From contig NZ_JAIFZM010000001.1 in the NCBI RefSeq assembly GCF_022095695.1, positions 186,001 through 250,000 of the forward strand: 64,000 nucleotides of DNA, read 5' to 3'. How positions within the stretch are numbered: position 1 is the stretch's first letter; every line of letters begins with the position of its first letter. The notes beneath the pieces were generated by a model, which saw only the letters and a program-made list of their open reading frames with translations, ran no database searches and was not told the DNA's origin. Position numbers and translations under genes: made by a program. This document shows, one piece after another, positions 33,591 through 42,833 of the stretch. The stretch is from Oceanobacillus jordanicus (GTDB lineage: Bacteria > Bacillota > Bacilli > Bacillales > Amphibacillaceae).

Positions 33591-35531
33591 ATGAACTCCA
33601 GAATGAAAGTGATATTAAAGGAGCTTATGCAGTCGGAAACGTATGTAACGGGTAAGTATCTCGCAAATATTAATAAAGTAAGTACTCGAACCACCAGGGA
33701 CGATATTCGAAACCTAAATATAGAACTGGCAGATTACGGCGCTCTAGTGGAATCTATAATGAGCAAAGGATATAAATTAGTTATAAAGGATGAACAGCTC
33801 TTTCGGAATTTCTTGACTGAGATGTCAGAGTATTTGTACATGAGGGATGATGTACACCCACAGACACCGAAAGAGCGTGTACACTTTATTATGGTTCGAT
33901 TACTGCTTGAGGAACTTTATATTAAGCTTGAAGATTTGGCAGAAGAATTGTTTGTCAGCAAATCAACAGTTCAAAATGACTTAAAGGATGTCAAAAGAAT
34001 TTTGCTTGCTTATGACATTACTCTCGATTCCCGCCCAAACCATGGATTGATGATAAAAGGGGACGAAGTAAAGGTCAGGTTTTGTATTGCCGAAATTATG
34101 TTTAACCGTACGCAAGGGGACGGGTTTAATTACCTTGACCCTCTATTTTCCTTTTTGACGAAGGCAGAACTTGATACAATTCAAGACATTATTTTAACAC
34201 AGATTAAAGCACATTCTATTACGTTATCTGATATTGCCATACAAAATCTTGTCGTACATATCGCGATCGCTTATGAACGGATTAGGAGCGGTAACCATGT
34301 TACATTGTACAGATTGGATGCACAACAAATTGAGGAACAAACGGAATACGTTGTGGCTCACAATATTGTAGATAGTATTCAAAAGACATTTCTAATCACT
34401 TTTCCGCAAGAGGAGACAGCGTATATCGCCATCCACTTGCTAGGCACTAAGATGCTTACCTTTGATGCTAAGGGAGATAGGCTGGAGCAGGTAATGGAAG
34501 CAGAGATCCTAGAAACTGTGACCAAGATGCTTGAAAGAGTAGAAAGTGAATTAAGTCTGGGTGTGAAGGATGATCAAGAATTGGTCATGGCCTTATGTCT
34601 ACATTTAAAGCCAGCGATTAATCGGTATAAATACGGCATGAATATTCGCAACCCTATGCTTGCTGATATAAAAAGGAATTACCCACTTGCTTTTGAAGCA
34701 GGGATATTAGCAGGATTAGTGATTGAACAACATACCGAAACGAAAATAAATGAAAATGAAATAGGCTATTTAGCACTTCATATAGGAGCCGCCATTGAAA
34801 GGAGAAAAATCACCTCAGGTCCATTAAGGTGCCTGGTTGTTTGTGCGTCAGGGCTGGGGACAGCACAATTAATTTATTACCGGTTAAAAAACCGATTTGG
34901 AGAGAGTTTGGATGTTGTAGGTACAACAGAGTATTACAAATTGAAAAAGCGGTCTTTAGAAGGTATTGACTTTATTATTAGCTCCATCCCAATTAGAGAG
35001 GAATTTCCAATTCCAATATTGGAGGTAAACGCAGTATTGAGTAGTAACGACATGGAAAAGGTTGATCGGTTTTTGGCAAAAGAGCAAAACAATACATCTA
35101 GGTTGTTTAAGCGAGAGCTGATGTTTCTGAACATGGATTTCAAATCTAGAGAAGAAACAATGACGTATATTTCCGAGCAACTTATGCAGCGGTCTCTTGT
35201 AGAAGAGACATTCCTTTCATCTATTTATAAAAGAGAGGAAGTAGCACCAACCTCATATGGGAATCTGGTCGCCATACCTCATCCAATAACACCGCAATCA
35301 TCCCAAACGTTTTTAGCAGTATGTACCTTACAGGAGCCGATAGAATGGAAAGAAAAACAGGTCCAATTTGTTTGTGTACTTTGTGTGAAAAAGAATAGCC
35401 AGGAGGACCTCCAATTTATGTACGAAGCACTGGGGGAAATTGTAGCCAGCAGGCCACTAGTAGAAAAATTAATCAGTGCGAAAAACTATGACGAATTTAT
35501 GAACCAACTTATAAGGGAAGCAGAATTATAA
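33591..35531 (+). CDS. licR: PRD-containing transcriptional regulator (LicR/BglG-type) with EIIB and EIIA domains
   Basis: About 646 residues. N-terminal HTH domains (TGKYLANINKVSTRTTRDDIRNL, then LAEELFVSKSTVQNDLKDVKRIL), two PRDs with conserved histidines (LVVHIAIAYERI, AYIAIHLLGTKM, LALCLHLKP, GYLALHIGAAIERR), an EIIB-like domain with VCASGLGTAQLIYYRL (Cys about 412), and a PTS EIIA-type 2 domain with AIPHPITPQ (His about 560). It activates the upstream operon when its PRDs are suitably phosphorylated. The start could be ATG 33585 or 33591; GAGGAG lies just upstream. A licR-like role is inferred from position. Confidence 0.9.
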   Translation: MNSRMKVILKELMQSETYVTGKYLANINKVSTRTTRDDIRNLNIELADYGALVESIMSKGYKLVIKDEQLFRNFLTEMSEYLYMRDDVHPQTPKERVHFIMVRLLLEELYIKLEDLAEELFVSKSTVQNDLKDVKRILLAYDITLDSRPNHGLMIKGDEVKVRFCIAEIMFNRTQGDGFNYLDPLFSFLTKAELDTIQDIILTQIKAHSITLSDIAIQNLVVHIAIAYERIRSGNHVTLYRLDAQQIEEQTEYVVAHNIVDSIQKTFLITFPQEETAYIAIHLLGTKMLTFDAKGDRLEQVMEAEILETVTKMLERVESELSLGVKDDQELVMALCLHLKPAINRYKYGMNIRNPMLADIKRNYPLAFEAGILAGLVIEQHTETKINENEIGYLALHIGAAIERRKITSGPLRCLVVCASGLGTAQLIYYRLKNRFGESLDVVGTTEYYKLKKRSLEGIDFIISSIPIREEFPIPILEVNAVLSSNDMEKVDRFLAKEQNNTSRLFKRELMFLNMDFKSREETMTYISEQLMQRSLVEETFLSSIYKREEVAPTSYGNLVAIPHPITPQSSQTFLAVCTLQEPIEWKEKQVQFVCVLCVKKNSQEDLQFMYEALGEIVASRPLVEKLISAKNYDEFMNQLIREAEL

Positions 35532-35565
35532 GGAATCTATTCTAGTTGAATAGATTCCTTATTTC
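35530..35565 (+). terminator. Intrinsic terminator
   Basis: AAGGAATCTATTC pairs with GAATAGATTCCTT around TAGTT, then ATTTC; it ends the beta-glucoside PTS operon. Confidence 0.85.
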
Positions 35566-35717
35566 ATGTTAGGACAAGATAATAAAGCCACATAATGCCT
35601 TGTAATACACGAAGTATTGGGGAAATCTAATAGTGGACTTACTTCTTTATTCATGATATATTTATATTGAATTAAGAATATATTAATTAAGTATAATCGA
35701 ACATATAGGAGGTACGG

Positions 35718-36698
35718 ATGGTGAACGAATTAAAAGGAATCCACCATGTTACAGCAATTACGAGCAGTGCAGAAAAGAATTATGAATTTTTTACGTATGT
35801 ACTTGGAATGCGACTTGTTAAAAAGACAGTGAACCAGGATGATATTCAAACATATCATTTATTCTTCGCAGACGATAAGGGAAGTGCGGGAACGGACATG
35901 ACCTTTTTTGACTTTCCTGGTATCCCCAAAGGGAGCCATGGCACGAATGAAATCTTTAAAACGTCCTTCCGGGTTCCAGATGATGCCGCGCTAGATTATT
36001 GGGTGAAACGATTTGACCGCCTTGAAGTTAAGCATTCTGGAATTAAGGAGCAATTTGGTAAAAAAACGTTATCCTTCATTGATTTTGATGACCAGCAATA
36101 CCAACTAATCTCTGATGAACATAATGAGGGAGTAGCTTCAGGTACACCTTGGCAAAATGGCCCGGTACCACTAGAGTATGCCATTACTGGCCTTGGCCCT
36201 ATCTTTGTTCGAATTGCTAATCTAGATTACTTTAAAGAGGTGCTAGAAAAAGTATTACAATTTAGAGAAGTTAACAGTGAAGGCGCCTTTCATTTATTTG
36301 AAGTTGGTGAAGGAGGCAATGGTGCACAGGTAATTGTAGAGTATAACCCTGTTTTGCCAAATGCAATTCAAGGTTTTGGAACAGTGCATCATGCAGCCTT
36401 CCGTGTAGAAGATCGTAACGTACTTGAGGAATGGATTAAACGCATGGGTGACTTTGGTTTTCAAACATCCGGTTATGTTAACAGACACTTTTTCGAATCA
36501 CTCTATGCCAGAGTAGCACCACAAATTCTGTTTGAGTTTGCGACAGATGGACCTGGATTCATGGGGGATGAGCCATACGAAACATTAGGAGAAAAACTAT
36601 CACTTCCTCCATTTCTAGAGCCGCAAAGGGAAGAAATCGAAAAAATGGTACGTCCGATCGATACTGTTAGAAGTACCAAGGATCTCACAAAAGAATAG
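35718..36698 (+). CDS. Ring-cleaving dioxygenase of the VOC superfamily (MhqA/MhqO-like)
   Basis: 326 residues with two glyoxalase/extradiol dioxygenase modules. N-terminal IHHVTAITSSAEKNYEFFTYVLGMRLVKKTVNQDD, then YHLFFADDKGSAGTDMTFFDFP; the second module has TVHHAAFRVEDRNVLEEWIKRM and LFEFATDGPGFM. Residues suitable for metal binding are His about 8, Asp/His in the strands and Glu in LFEFATD. The B. subtilis relatives act in hydroquinone and quinone stress under MhqR. AGGAGGT lies 7 bases before the ATG. It is monocistronic. Confidence 0.9.
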   Translation: MVNELKGIHHVTAITSSAEKNYEFFTYVLGMRLVKKTVNQDDIQTYHLFFADDKGSAGTDMTFFDFPGIPKGSHGTNEIFKTSFRVPDDAALDYWVKRFDRLEVKHSGIKEQFGKKTLSFIDFDDQQYQLISDEHNEGVASGTPWQNGPVPLEYAITGLGPIFVRIANLDYFKEVLEKVLQFREVNSEGAFHLFEVGEGGNGAQVIVEYNPVLPNAIQGFGTVHHAAFRVEDRNVLEEWIKRMGDFGFQTSGYVNRHFFESLYARVAPQILFEFATDGPGFMGDEPYETLGEKLSLPPFLEPQREEIEKMVRPIDTVRSTKDLTKE

Positions 36699-36705
36699 CA
36701 TGTAG

Positions 36706-36748
36706 AAAACCTGTCAGCAGCGAAAATTTGCGTTGGCAGGTTTTTTAA
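36706..36748 (+). terminator. Intrinsic terminator
   Basis: CCTGTCAGC pairs with GTTGGCAGG, followed by TTTTTTAATT. Confidence 0.75.
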
Positions 36749-36837
36749 TTTATACACACTATCTACTTCTTTTGTATGTATGTTAAGGATTATCTAACAA
36801 ATAATATGCAGGATAAACCTTAAAAGGAGAGATAACA

Positions 36838-37395
36838 TTGCAACTTGCATCCCATGAGTTAAACGAGTTAAGCGAGCTTATAGCCGGCTGTTTTAACACA
36901 GTAACCTGTATGTCCAGTTTTATAAACCAGGCACAAGACCCAGAATTGAAGGAAATGCTTCAAAGGCATTTTCCCCTTCATGTAGCGGATTATAACCTTA
37001 AAGTGGAGTTTGTTCAAAGCGCTACCACGCCTGATATTAATAAATTTCAGCCAGCAGAATTACTCCCAAAGCTGGATTCATATACAAAGGCTCCGGTAAG
37101 TCAATTCCCTTCTTCTGCTCCACGTACTGACGTGCAAAAGCATACTGACAGAGAAATTGCGCTAGCCTATCTTCTAGGTCAGAAAGCTTCTGCCAAAAAT
37201 TATGCTGCAGCTACGGTAGAATGTGCTAATCCCGATTTAAGAACATTCTTAGAGAAAGCTTTCCTTAATAGTAGCCACCATGCATATGAAGCTTGGGAAT
37301 ATATGACGAAAAATGGTTATTATCCACTTATGCCAGCGCCCCCTGAAGCAATTCAAGCCATTGCTGGCATGTATCAGCCTGTACAACACCAGTAA
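36838..37395 (+). CDS. CotF-like spore coat protein
   Basis: 185 residues from TTG 36838 (AAAGGAG 8 bases upstream). Helical coat protein pattern: ELNELSELIAGCFNTVTCMSSFINQAQDPELKEMLQRHFPLHVADYNLKVEF in the first half, then DREIALAYLLGQKASAKNYAAATVECANPDLRTFLEKAF in the second, a two-bundle arrangement as in CotF/YhcQ-type coat proteins. It ends with a Tyr/Pro-rich stretch, WEYMTKNGYYPLMPAPPEAIQAI. It acts at the spore surface. It is monocistronic. Confidence 0.85.
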   Translation: MQLASHELNELSELIAGCFNTVTCMSSFINQAQDPELKEMLQRHFPLHVADYNLKVEFVQSATTPDINKFQPAELLPKLDSYTKAPVSQFPSSAPRTDVQKHTDREIALAYLLGQKASAKNYAAATVECANPDLRTFLEKAFLNSSHHAYEAWEYMTKNGYYPLMPAPPEAIQAIAGMYQPVQHQ

Positions 37396-37410
37396 AGAAA
37401 TAAGAGAAAT

Positions 37411-37446
37411 AAACCGATATGTGATCGTTACATATCGGTTTCTATT
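37411..37446. terminator. Bidirectional terminator
   Basis: AAACCGATATGT pairs exactly with ACATATCGGTTT around 7 bases; it serves the CotF-like gene and the convergent VOC gene. Confidence 0.85.
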
Positions 37447-37820
37447 TAACGATTACATATCATAATAATGTTTCCGTCAGGATCCTTTACAGTGAAAAAA
37501 GCCAGATCATCATACCGTTCTATTGGCGAATCAACGTGGTAGCCTAGTTCTTTTACAAAAGAATAAGCATTTTCAATCTCATCGGTGTGGAAATTGAATA
37601 TCGGATGTTTCGACGGATACACTTGCTTTTTCTCTCTGCGGGGCCCTGCGTCTAATAGTAGACCCGTATAATGATTGATATTCATTTTATATACTGGTTC
37701 TCTCACTTCTTCTGCTTCATATGTTTGTCCAAGTAGGCGACAATACCATTCCACCGATGTAGGTAAGTCGTTAACATGGATAAATACTGTGTTCATTTGA
37801 TTTTTAATTGGACTCTTCAT
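37446..37820 (-). CDS. VOC-family (glyoxalase-like) protein
   Basis: 124 residues from ATG 37820, which has AAGGAG about 9 bases upstream; the frame is open further upstream to 37934, but that part does not look like the family. Single glyoxalase module pair: NTVFIHVNDLPTSVEWYCRLLGQTYEAEEV, then YHVDSPIERYDDLAFFTVKDPDGNIIMICNR. The function cannot be narrowed. It is convergent with the coat gene and divergent from the SnoaL-like gene. Confidence 0.85.
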   Translation of the reverse strand: MKSPIKNQMNTVFIHVNDLPTSVEWYCRLLGQTYEAEEVREPVYKMNINHYTGLLLDAGPRREKKQVYPSKHPIFNFHTDEIENAYSFVKELGYHVDSPIERYDDLAFFTVKDPDGNIIMICNR

Positions 37821-38073
37821 CGATTCACACTCCTTATTTAAGTCATTGCACCTTGCCCAACTTTCGTAAATGGTAGTATCTTGTCTTAAACTTTGTTGCC
37901 CTCTTTGGTATATATAAATATTCTCTACGGTCACTACTTTTCCTGCATTTTTCTTTCTGGCTGGAATAAAATATGGGGGAAATTTATTTACCGATACTGC
38001 AGGAAATTACAATAAAGAAGATGAATAAGATAAGTGGGATTATAACGAGAAGAAACGTGGAGGTGGAAGTAAT

Positions 38074-38427
38074 ATGACGAAAAATCAGGAGTTTTTTAGA
38101 AAGATAAATAATGCTTTTATGACGGGTGATGTGGACACAATCTTTGCAAATATTTCAGAGAATATTGTTTGGAATATGGTAGGGAGTAATGTTCTGGAAG
38201 GGAAGGATACCGTAATAAAAGAAATGGAGCCAATGAGGGGTTTTGAAACAGCCCATCAAACAAAACAGATCATTACACATGGGAAGACGGCTGTTATTGA
38301 AGGAACAATGGCAATGGAGGAAGAGGGTGTTCATAAGAAGTACGCTTTTTGTGATATCTATAAGCTGGACAAGCATAAAGATGGGAAAATAAGTGAAATC
38401 ACAGCATATTTAATTGAGATAGAATAA
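38074..38427 (+). CDS. SnoaL/NTF2-like fold protein
   Basis: 117 residues. Cone-shaped alpha+beta fold pattern: FRKINNAFMTGDVDTIFANISENIVWNMVGSNVLEGKDTVIKEME, then strands TAVIEGTMAMEEEGVHKKYAFCDIYKL. These small proteins are often enzyme-like, with no fixed function. GAGGTGGAAG lies before the ATG. The hydrolase gene starts 12 bases after it, so both are probably one transcript. Confidence 0.8.
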   Translation: MTKNQEFFRKINNAFMTGDVDTIFANISENIVWNMVGSNVLEGKDTVIKEMEPMRGFETAHQTKQIITHGKTAVIEGTMAMEEEGVHKKYAFCDIYKLDKHKDGKISEITAYLIEIE

Positions 38428-38439
38428 GGGGCTGGGAGA

Positions 38440-38985
38440 ATGGATTCAATTCTTTTTATTCACAGTGCGGGTCCACAGGAAGGTCGAGAAGGTAGTCAGT
38501 TGCTGGCCCATTATTTGAAAAAGGAATGTGCTAACACGCATAATATTATTCATCCAGCAATGCCATCGCCTTTGGATCCTTATTATGCAGAGTGGAAGAA
38601 AGAGATTCGGAGAACACTAGATTTGGTGGAAGGAGAAGTTACTTTAATTGGCCATTCATTAGGAGGTTCTGTATTGCTTAAATATTTGGCTGAAGAAGTA
38701 AACATACCATTTAACAAACTGATTTCCATTGCCGCACCCTTTTGGGGTATTAATAAAGGATGGCAAAGAAAAGATTTTATCCTTAAGTCCAATATCTCAG
38801 GGGAAATTCCATACGTTCCTAATATTTTCTTTCTTCATAGTAAACTTGACCCAATTGTCCCAATTGAACATATGCAACGTTATTTAAAGCACTTTCCTCA
38901 AGCTAAATTTATTGAACTTGAAGGGGATGCTCACTTGTTTATGGATGGATTGCCTAAGTTAGTTGAGGTGCTAAAAGAAGCGTAG
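38440..38985 (+). CDS. Serine hydrolase, RBBP9/YdeN-type alpha/beta hydrolase
   Basis: 181 residues. The nucleophile elbow is LIGHSLGGSVLLKYL (Ser about 70); the acid is in FLHSKLDPIVPIEHMQ and the catalytic His in EGDAHLFM. The lid is absent, as in the small RBBP9/YdeN hydrolases. The substrate is unknown. It is 12 bases downstream of the SnoaL-like gene (GGGGCTGGGAG as ribosome site), so the two may work together. Confidence 0.88.
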   Translation: MDSILFIHSAGPQEGREGSQLLAHYLKKECANTHNIIHPAMPSPLDPYYAEWKKEIRRTLDLVEGEVTLIGHSLGGSVLLKYLAEEVNIPFNKLISIAAPFWGINKGWQRKDFILKSNISGEIPYVPNIFFLHSKLDPIVPIEHMQRYLKHFPQAKFIELEGDAHLFMDGLPKLVEVLKEA

Positions 38986-39074
38986 TAACTTCATAGTTCA
39001 AATTAACTAAAAAAACTTGCTGTTCTGTCTAACTGTGTTATTCTTTTTTTAACTATTAATCAGGAGGATGCAGT

Positions 39075-39854
39075 ATGGAAGAACCTTTATTTAACATTCC
39101 TCACCACACTTATTCTACACTAAGCCAGGCCGAACGTTATCTGCTCGAGTACATTCACCAGCATATTGGAGATATTGCAACAATGTCGATTGTGAAGCTA
39201 AGTGAGCAGGCCAATGTATCTACAGCTACGATTGTAAGGCTTATGAAGAAAATTGGATATAATGGGTATACATCTTTTAAGTATAGGCTTAAACAAGATA
39301 AAAAAATGATGGATGCAGATGATTCACTGCGAGATATTGATGACGATATTAAACAAGTCATTCGTAAAAATGAAGAAGAAGTACACAAGACCATCCAATT
39401 ACAAAGCGTAGGACAGATAGAAGACGCTGTTCAAAAAATACATGACGCAGAAAGAATATATATTTTCAGCAGAGGTTTTTCTGAAATGATAGCAAAGGAA
39501 ATGATGATCAAGTTACAAGCCTTGGATAAGATATGTGAAACACACGAAGATCCTAATATTATCCGTGTGAAATCTAGGAAGGTCGGTAAAAATGATTTAG
39601 CTATTTTTGTCTCATTGAATGGTGAAACAGCAGAGTTGGTTGAAGCATGTCAGAATTTAAATATTCGTCAGGTAACAACCATCACCTTAACGACGAAGGT
39701 AGACTCTACACTCAGTGAACTATCTGATATGACGCTTCTTGGTTATAAGACAGATCATTCCTTGTTTCAAGAATATGAAGTACGTTCTAGACTTTCCCTA
39801 AATGTAATAGCCCGAATATTACTTGACGCCTATGTTATCCGCACAAAGAAATAG
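39075..39854 (+). CDS. RpiR/MurR-family transcriptional regulator
   Basis: 259 residues. N-terminal HTH_6 domain: YSTLSQAERYLLEYIHQHIGDIATMSIVKLSEQANVSTATIVRLMKKIGYNGYTSFKYRL. A SIS domain follows, with RIYIFSRGFSEMIAKEMMIKLQAL and DLAIFVSLNGETAELVEACQNLNIRQVTTITLT, which binds sugar phosphates. It is the first gene of, or next to, the kinase-PTS-aldolase operon, which has a long palindrome in its promoter (39909-39930) as the likely operator. AGGAGGATGCAGT lies before the ATG. Confidence 0.9.
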   Translation: MEEPLFNIPHHTYSTLSQAERYLLEYIHQHIGDIATMSIVKLSEQANVSTATIVRLMKKIGYNGYTSFKYRLKQDKKMMDADDSLRDIDDDIKQVIRKNEEEVHKTIQLQSVGQIEDAVQKIHDAERIYIFSRGFSEMIAKEMMIKLQALDKICETHEDPNIIRVKSRKVGKNDLAIFVSLNGETAELVEACQNLNIRQVTTITLTTKVDSTLSELSDMTLLGYKTDHSLFQEYEVRSRLSLNVIARILLDAYVIRTKK

Positions 39855-39864
39855 CTGTTTTACC

Positions 39865-39893
39865 CCCTCTCTTATTAGAAGAGAGGGTTTTTT
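39865..39893 (+). terminator. Intrinsic terminator
   Basis: CCCTCTCTT pairs with AAGAGAGGG around 5 bases, then TTTTTT; it separates the regulator from the kinase-PTS operon. Confidence 0.9.
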
Positions 39894-39908
39894 AGTTTTT
39901 CTTATGTG

Positions 39909-39930
39909 CTTTTGTAAAGGTTTACAAAAG
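39909..39930. promoter_or_regulatory. Operator candidate of the tagatose/fructose-type operon
   Basis: Two exactly complementary 10-base arms, CTTTTGTAAA and TTTACAAAAG, flank a central GG, 66 bases before the kinase start. A second cre-like element (TGAAAACATTTACA) follows at about 39932. Binding by the RpiR-type regulator upstream, or by CcpA, is likely. Confidence 0.6.
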
Positions 39931-39995
39931 CTGAAAACATTTACACAAAAAATTATGTAATACTTAAAATAACAAAAAAGAAAGAAGGTGTGACT

Positions 39996-40910
39996 TTGAT
40001 TTATACTTGCACCATGAATACAGCAATCGATTTATATGTCGCCTTAGATCACTTAGTTCCTAATAAGGTCAACCGTACTCGCGACGAGGATTATCAGCCG
40101 AATGGAAAAGGTGTAAATGTTTCCATCATGTTAAAAAAGTTGGGTATTGAAAATACCGCCCTAGGATTTATAGGGGGATTTTCTGGTAAATATATCGACG
40201 ACTCATTGAGAGACTTACAGATAACAACCGAATTTATAGAAGTGGATGGTATCACTCGAATCAACGTCTTTGTCAATGCCGAAGAAGAGTACAAAATTGT
40301 TAACCAGGGACCGACGATAAAGGCAGAAGAGGTACAGCACTTATTGCAAAAAGTTCAGGGTATTAAATCGGGTGATACGCTCGTGGTTTCAGGTAGTCTG
40401 CCGAAAGGAGTCCCTGAATCGGTTATAACAGACATAGCGTCTATTTGTGCGGAGCAGCAGGTGAAGTTGGTTCTTGATACAAGTGTTGATTCTGTACTAG
40501 ACACACTTTCATACCAGCCATTCCTTTTAAAGCCAAACGATGAGGAGATTGCAAAGTGGTTCCAAAAAGATCATCCCTTAACTGAAGAAGAATTACTGAT
40601 ATACGGACAAGAGTTGCTAATAAAGGGAGCACAGAATGTAATCATTTCTAGAGGAGAAAAAGGAGCGTTATATTTAACTGAAAACATGCAGTTAAAAGCT
40701 AATGCGCCTAAGGGAGAAGTGGTAAATACAGCGTGTTCTGGAGATGCAATGCTTGCTACTTTTATCGCAAGGCAGAATCAATCAAGCTCAATGGAAGAAG
40801 CACTGGCCTATGCCGTCGCAACTGGGGCCTCTACTGCATTTTCCAAAGGCCTCAGCGATTTAGAGGATGTATCAAACTTAAGAGAACAAATTGACATCAC
40901 TACTTTATAA
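39996..40910 (+). CDS. PfkB-family sugar-phosphate kinase (1-phosphofructokinase/tagatose-6-phosphate kinase type)
   Basis: 304 residues from TTG 39996, with AAAGAAGGTG 5 bases upstream; a GTG at 39990 overlaps that site. Motifs: IYTCTMNTAIDLYVALD at the N-terminus, NGKGVNVSIMLKKLGI (PfkB signature 1), LVVSGSLPKGVP, and the anion-hole/catalytic Asp region AGDG-like NTACSGDAMLATFIARQ near residue 245. It adds a second phosphate to the sugar-1- or sugar-6-phosphate made by the following PTS, for cleavage by the aldolase. Confidence 0.87.
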   Translation: MIYTCTMNTAIDLYVALDHLVPNKVNRTRDEDYQPNGKGVNVSIMLKKLGIENTALGFIGGFSGKYIDDSLRDLQITTEFIEVDGITRINVFVNAEEEYKIVNQGPTIKAEEVQHLLQKVQGIKSGDTLVVSGSLPKGVPESVITDIASICAEQQVKLVLDTSVDSVLDTLSYQPFLLKPNDEEIAKWFQKDHPLTEEELLIYGQELLIKGAQNVIISRGEKGALYLTENMQLKANAPKGEVVNTACSGDAMLATFIARQNQSSSMEEALAYAVATGASTAFSKGLSDLEDVSNLREQIDITTL

Positions 40911-40922
40911 GGGGGAGTAATA

Positions 40923-42359
40923 ATGAGCAAGAAAAAAATTGTTGCGGCAACAGGATGCCCTACAGGGATAGCTCACACGTTTATGGCTGCAGAAGCTTTA
41001 AAGAAAGCAGCAGAAAAATTAAATGTTGAAATAAAAGTGGAGACACATGGTCAAGTAGGTGTTGAAAACGCCTTGACCCCTCAAGAAATTAAAGAAGCAG
41101 ATGGGGTTATCATTGCGGCTGATAAGGACGTTAATGCCGATCGTTTTCATGGAAAGCCATTGGTTGACGTACCTGTAGCGAAAGGAATACGTACTCCGGA
41201 AGATCTCATCAATCAAATTATAAATGGAGAAGCATCCGTGTATCGAGCAAGCGATTATGAAGGAAGTAGTGAATCCAATACCGAAGACACAACTACTCAA
41301 CACGATAAGCAGACTACTTCAGGAAAGAATTGGGGTCATACCATTTATAAACACCTAATGAATGGTGTTTCCCACATGCTTCCGTTTGTTGTAGGTGGCG
41401 GTGTGCTTATAGCCATATCGTTCCTATTTGGAATTTATTCTGCAGACCCTGAAAACGAACAATATAACCAGTTCGCAAAACTATTAAATGATGTGGGCGG
41501 TCTGAGTTTTAGTGTAATGGTACCAATTCTAGCTGCATTTATTGCAGAGTCTATTTCCAAACGACCCGGAATGGTAGTTGGGTTTGTTGGTGGTCTTTTA
41601 GCAGATCAGGGAGGAGCAGGATTCCTTGGCGGTATTCTCGCTGGTTTTATTGCAGGTTATATTATCATCTTGCTACAAAAGCTTTTGAAAAAAATGCCAC
41701 ATTCTTTAAATGGGCTAAAATCAATCTTTTTATACCCAGTACTTGGTATCTTCCTTATTGGGATTATTATGACACCTATCATCGTGCCATTGACTGGCCT
41801 TAATGAAGGACTAATGAGTTTTCTTGAATCTGTTCAATCTACTAACCCACTACTCTTAGGTTTAATTGTAGGAGCGATGTGTGGATTTGATATGGGCGGA
41901 CCTTTTAATAAAGCTGCCTATGTAACTGGCACACTACTTTTATCTGAAGGAAATCTCTATTTTATGGCAGGGGTCTCTGCAGCATGTATAGCGCCACCTT
42001 TAATTATTGCTTTTGCAACTGTGATCTTCCGCAAATACTTCACGAAAGAAGAGCGTAATGCAGGTGCTGTAAACTTTATTCTTGGTTCAACCCATATTAC
42101 AGAAGGAGCAATCCCATTTGCAGCTAAAAACCCCGTCGTTGTATTGCCGATCATTATGTTAGGTTCCGCAATCGCTGCAATCTTGACCTATATGTTTGGC
42201 GTGCAGGTCCCTGCACCACATGGAGGATTTCTAGTTTTACCAGTTGTCACTGGAGCATTTCAATGGGTTCTATCTATTTTAATTGGTTCCCTTGTCGGAG
42301 CATTCATCTATGGACTGTACAGAAAGAAAGCAGCTAACAACCAACCAATTAAGGAGTGA
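40923..42359 (+). CDS. PTS fructose-family EIIBC
   Basis: 478 residues. N-terminal EIIB with phospho-Cys in KIVAATGCPTGIAHTFMAAEALKKAA (Cys about 12), a hydrophilic linker near residue 110-130, then the EIIC membrane domain: GVSHMLPFVVGGGVLIAISFLFG, GFVGGLLADQGGAGFLGGILAGFIAGYI, GAMCGFDMGGPFNKAAYVTG, and TEGAIPFAAKNP. EIIA is a separate gene directly after it. It imports a ketose such as fructose or tagatose as its phosphate. It starts 12 bases after the kinase gene with GGGGGAG. Confidence 0.9.
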   Translation: MSKKKIVAATGCPTGIAHTFMAAEALKKAAEKLNVEIKVETHGQVGVENALTPQEIKEADGVIIAADKDVNADRFHGKPLVDVPVAKGIRTPEDLINQIINGEASVYRASDYEGSSESNTEDTTTQHDKQTTSGKNWGHTIYKHLMNGVSHMLPFVVGGGVLIAISFLFGIYSADPENEQYNQFAKLLNDVGGLSFSVMVPILAAFIAESISKRPGMVVGFVGGLLADQGGAGFLGGILAGFIAGYIIILLQKLLKKMPHSLNGLKSIFLYPVLGIFLIGIIMTPIIVPLTGLNEGLMSFLESVQSTNPLLLGLIVGAMCGFDMGGPFNKAAYVTGTLLLSEGNLYFMAGVSAACIAPPLIIAFATVIFRKYFTKEERNAGAVNFILGSTHITEGAIPFAAKNPVVVLPIIMLGSAIAAILTYMFGVQVPAPHGGFLVLPVVTGAFQWVLSILIGSLVGAFIYGLYRKKAANNQPIKE

Positions 42360-42364
42360 CAAAA

Positions 42365-42832
42365 ATGAAAAATATGATCAAATCAAGTTATGTTAAATTA
42401 CAAGCAACAGCATCCTCGCAGTTAGGTGTTTTTCAGGCAATTGCCGACATAGCAGTTGAAAATGGGATAGCGGATAACGCCGATGAAGTGGTTAAAGGAC
42501 TTAAAGATAGAGAAGCACAAAGCACTACTGGGTTTCAGGATGGCTTTGCCATCCCTCATACTCAGTCTACTTCGATAACAAAGCCAGCGGTTGTGATCGT
42601 ACGTACGGAGACAGGCATAGAATGGGAATCATTTGATAACCAACCAGCCTTTTTCTTCATCTCTTTGTTAATTCCAGAAGCTGAAGCAGGAACTACGCAT
42701 TTGCAGGCTCTTTCAGCCCTATCAAGAACACTAATGGATGAAGAGAAGAGGCAGCAATTGTTAGATGCAACAACTACGGAGCAGCTTTCATTATTAGTAG
42801 AAAAATCTATTACACCAGAGGAGGCAAATTAA
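42365..42832 (+). CDS. PTS EIIA, fructose/mannitol type 2
   Basis: 155 residues from ATG 42365 (AAGGAG 8 bases upstream, overlapping the EIIBC stop). The phosphoryl-acceptor His lies in GFQDGFAIPHTQSTSITKPAVVIVRT (about residue 60), and FFISLLIPEAEAGTTHLQALSALSRTLMD follows. It receives phosphate from HPr and passes it to EIIB at 40923. Translational coupling with the EIIBC gene is likely, since start and stop almost touch. Confidence 0.9.
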   Translation: MKNMIKSSYVKLQATASSQLGVFQAIADIAVENGIADNADEVVKGLKDREAQSTTGFQDGFAIPHTQSTSITKPAVVIVRTETGIEWESFDNQPAFFFISLLIPEAEAGTTHLQALSALSRTLMDEEKRQQLLDATTTEQLSLLVEKSITPEEAN

Positions 42833-42833
42833 T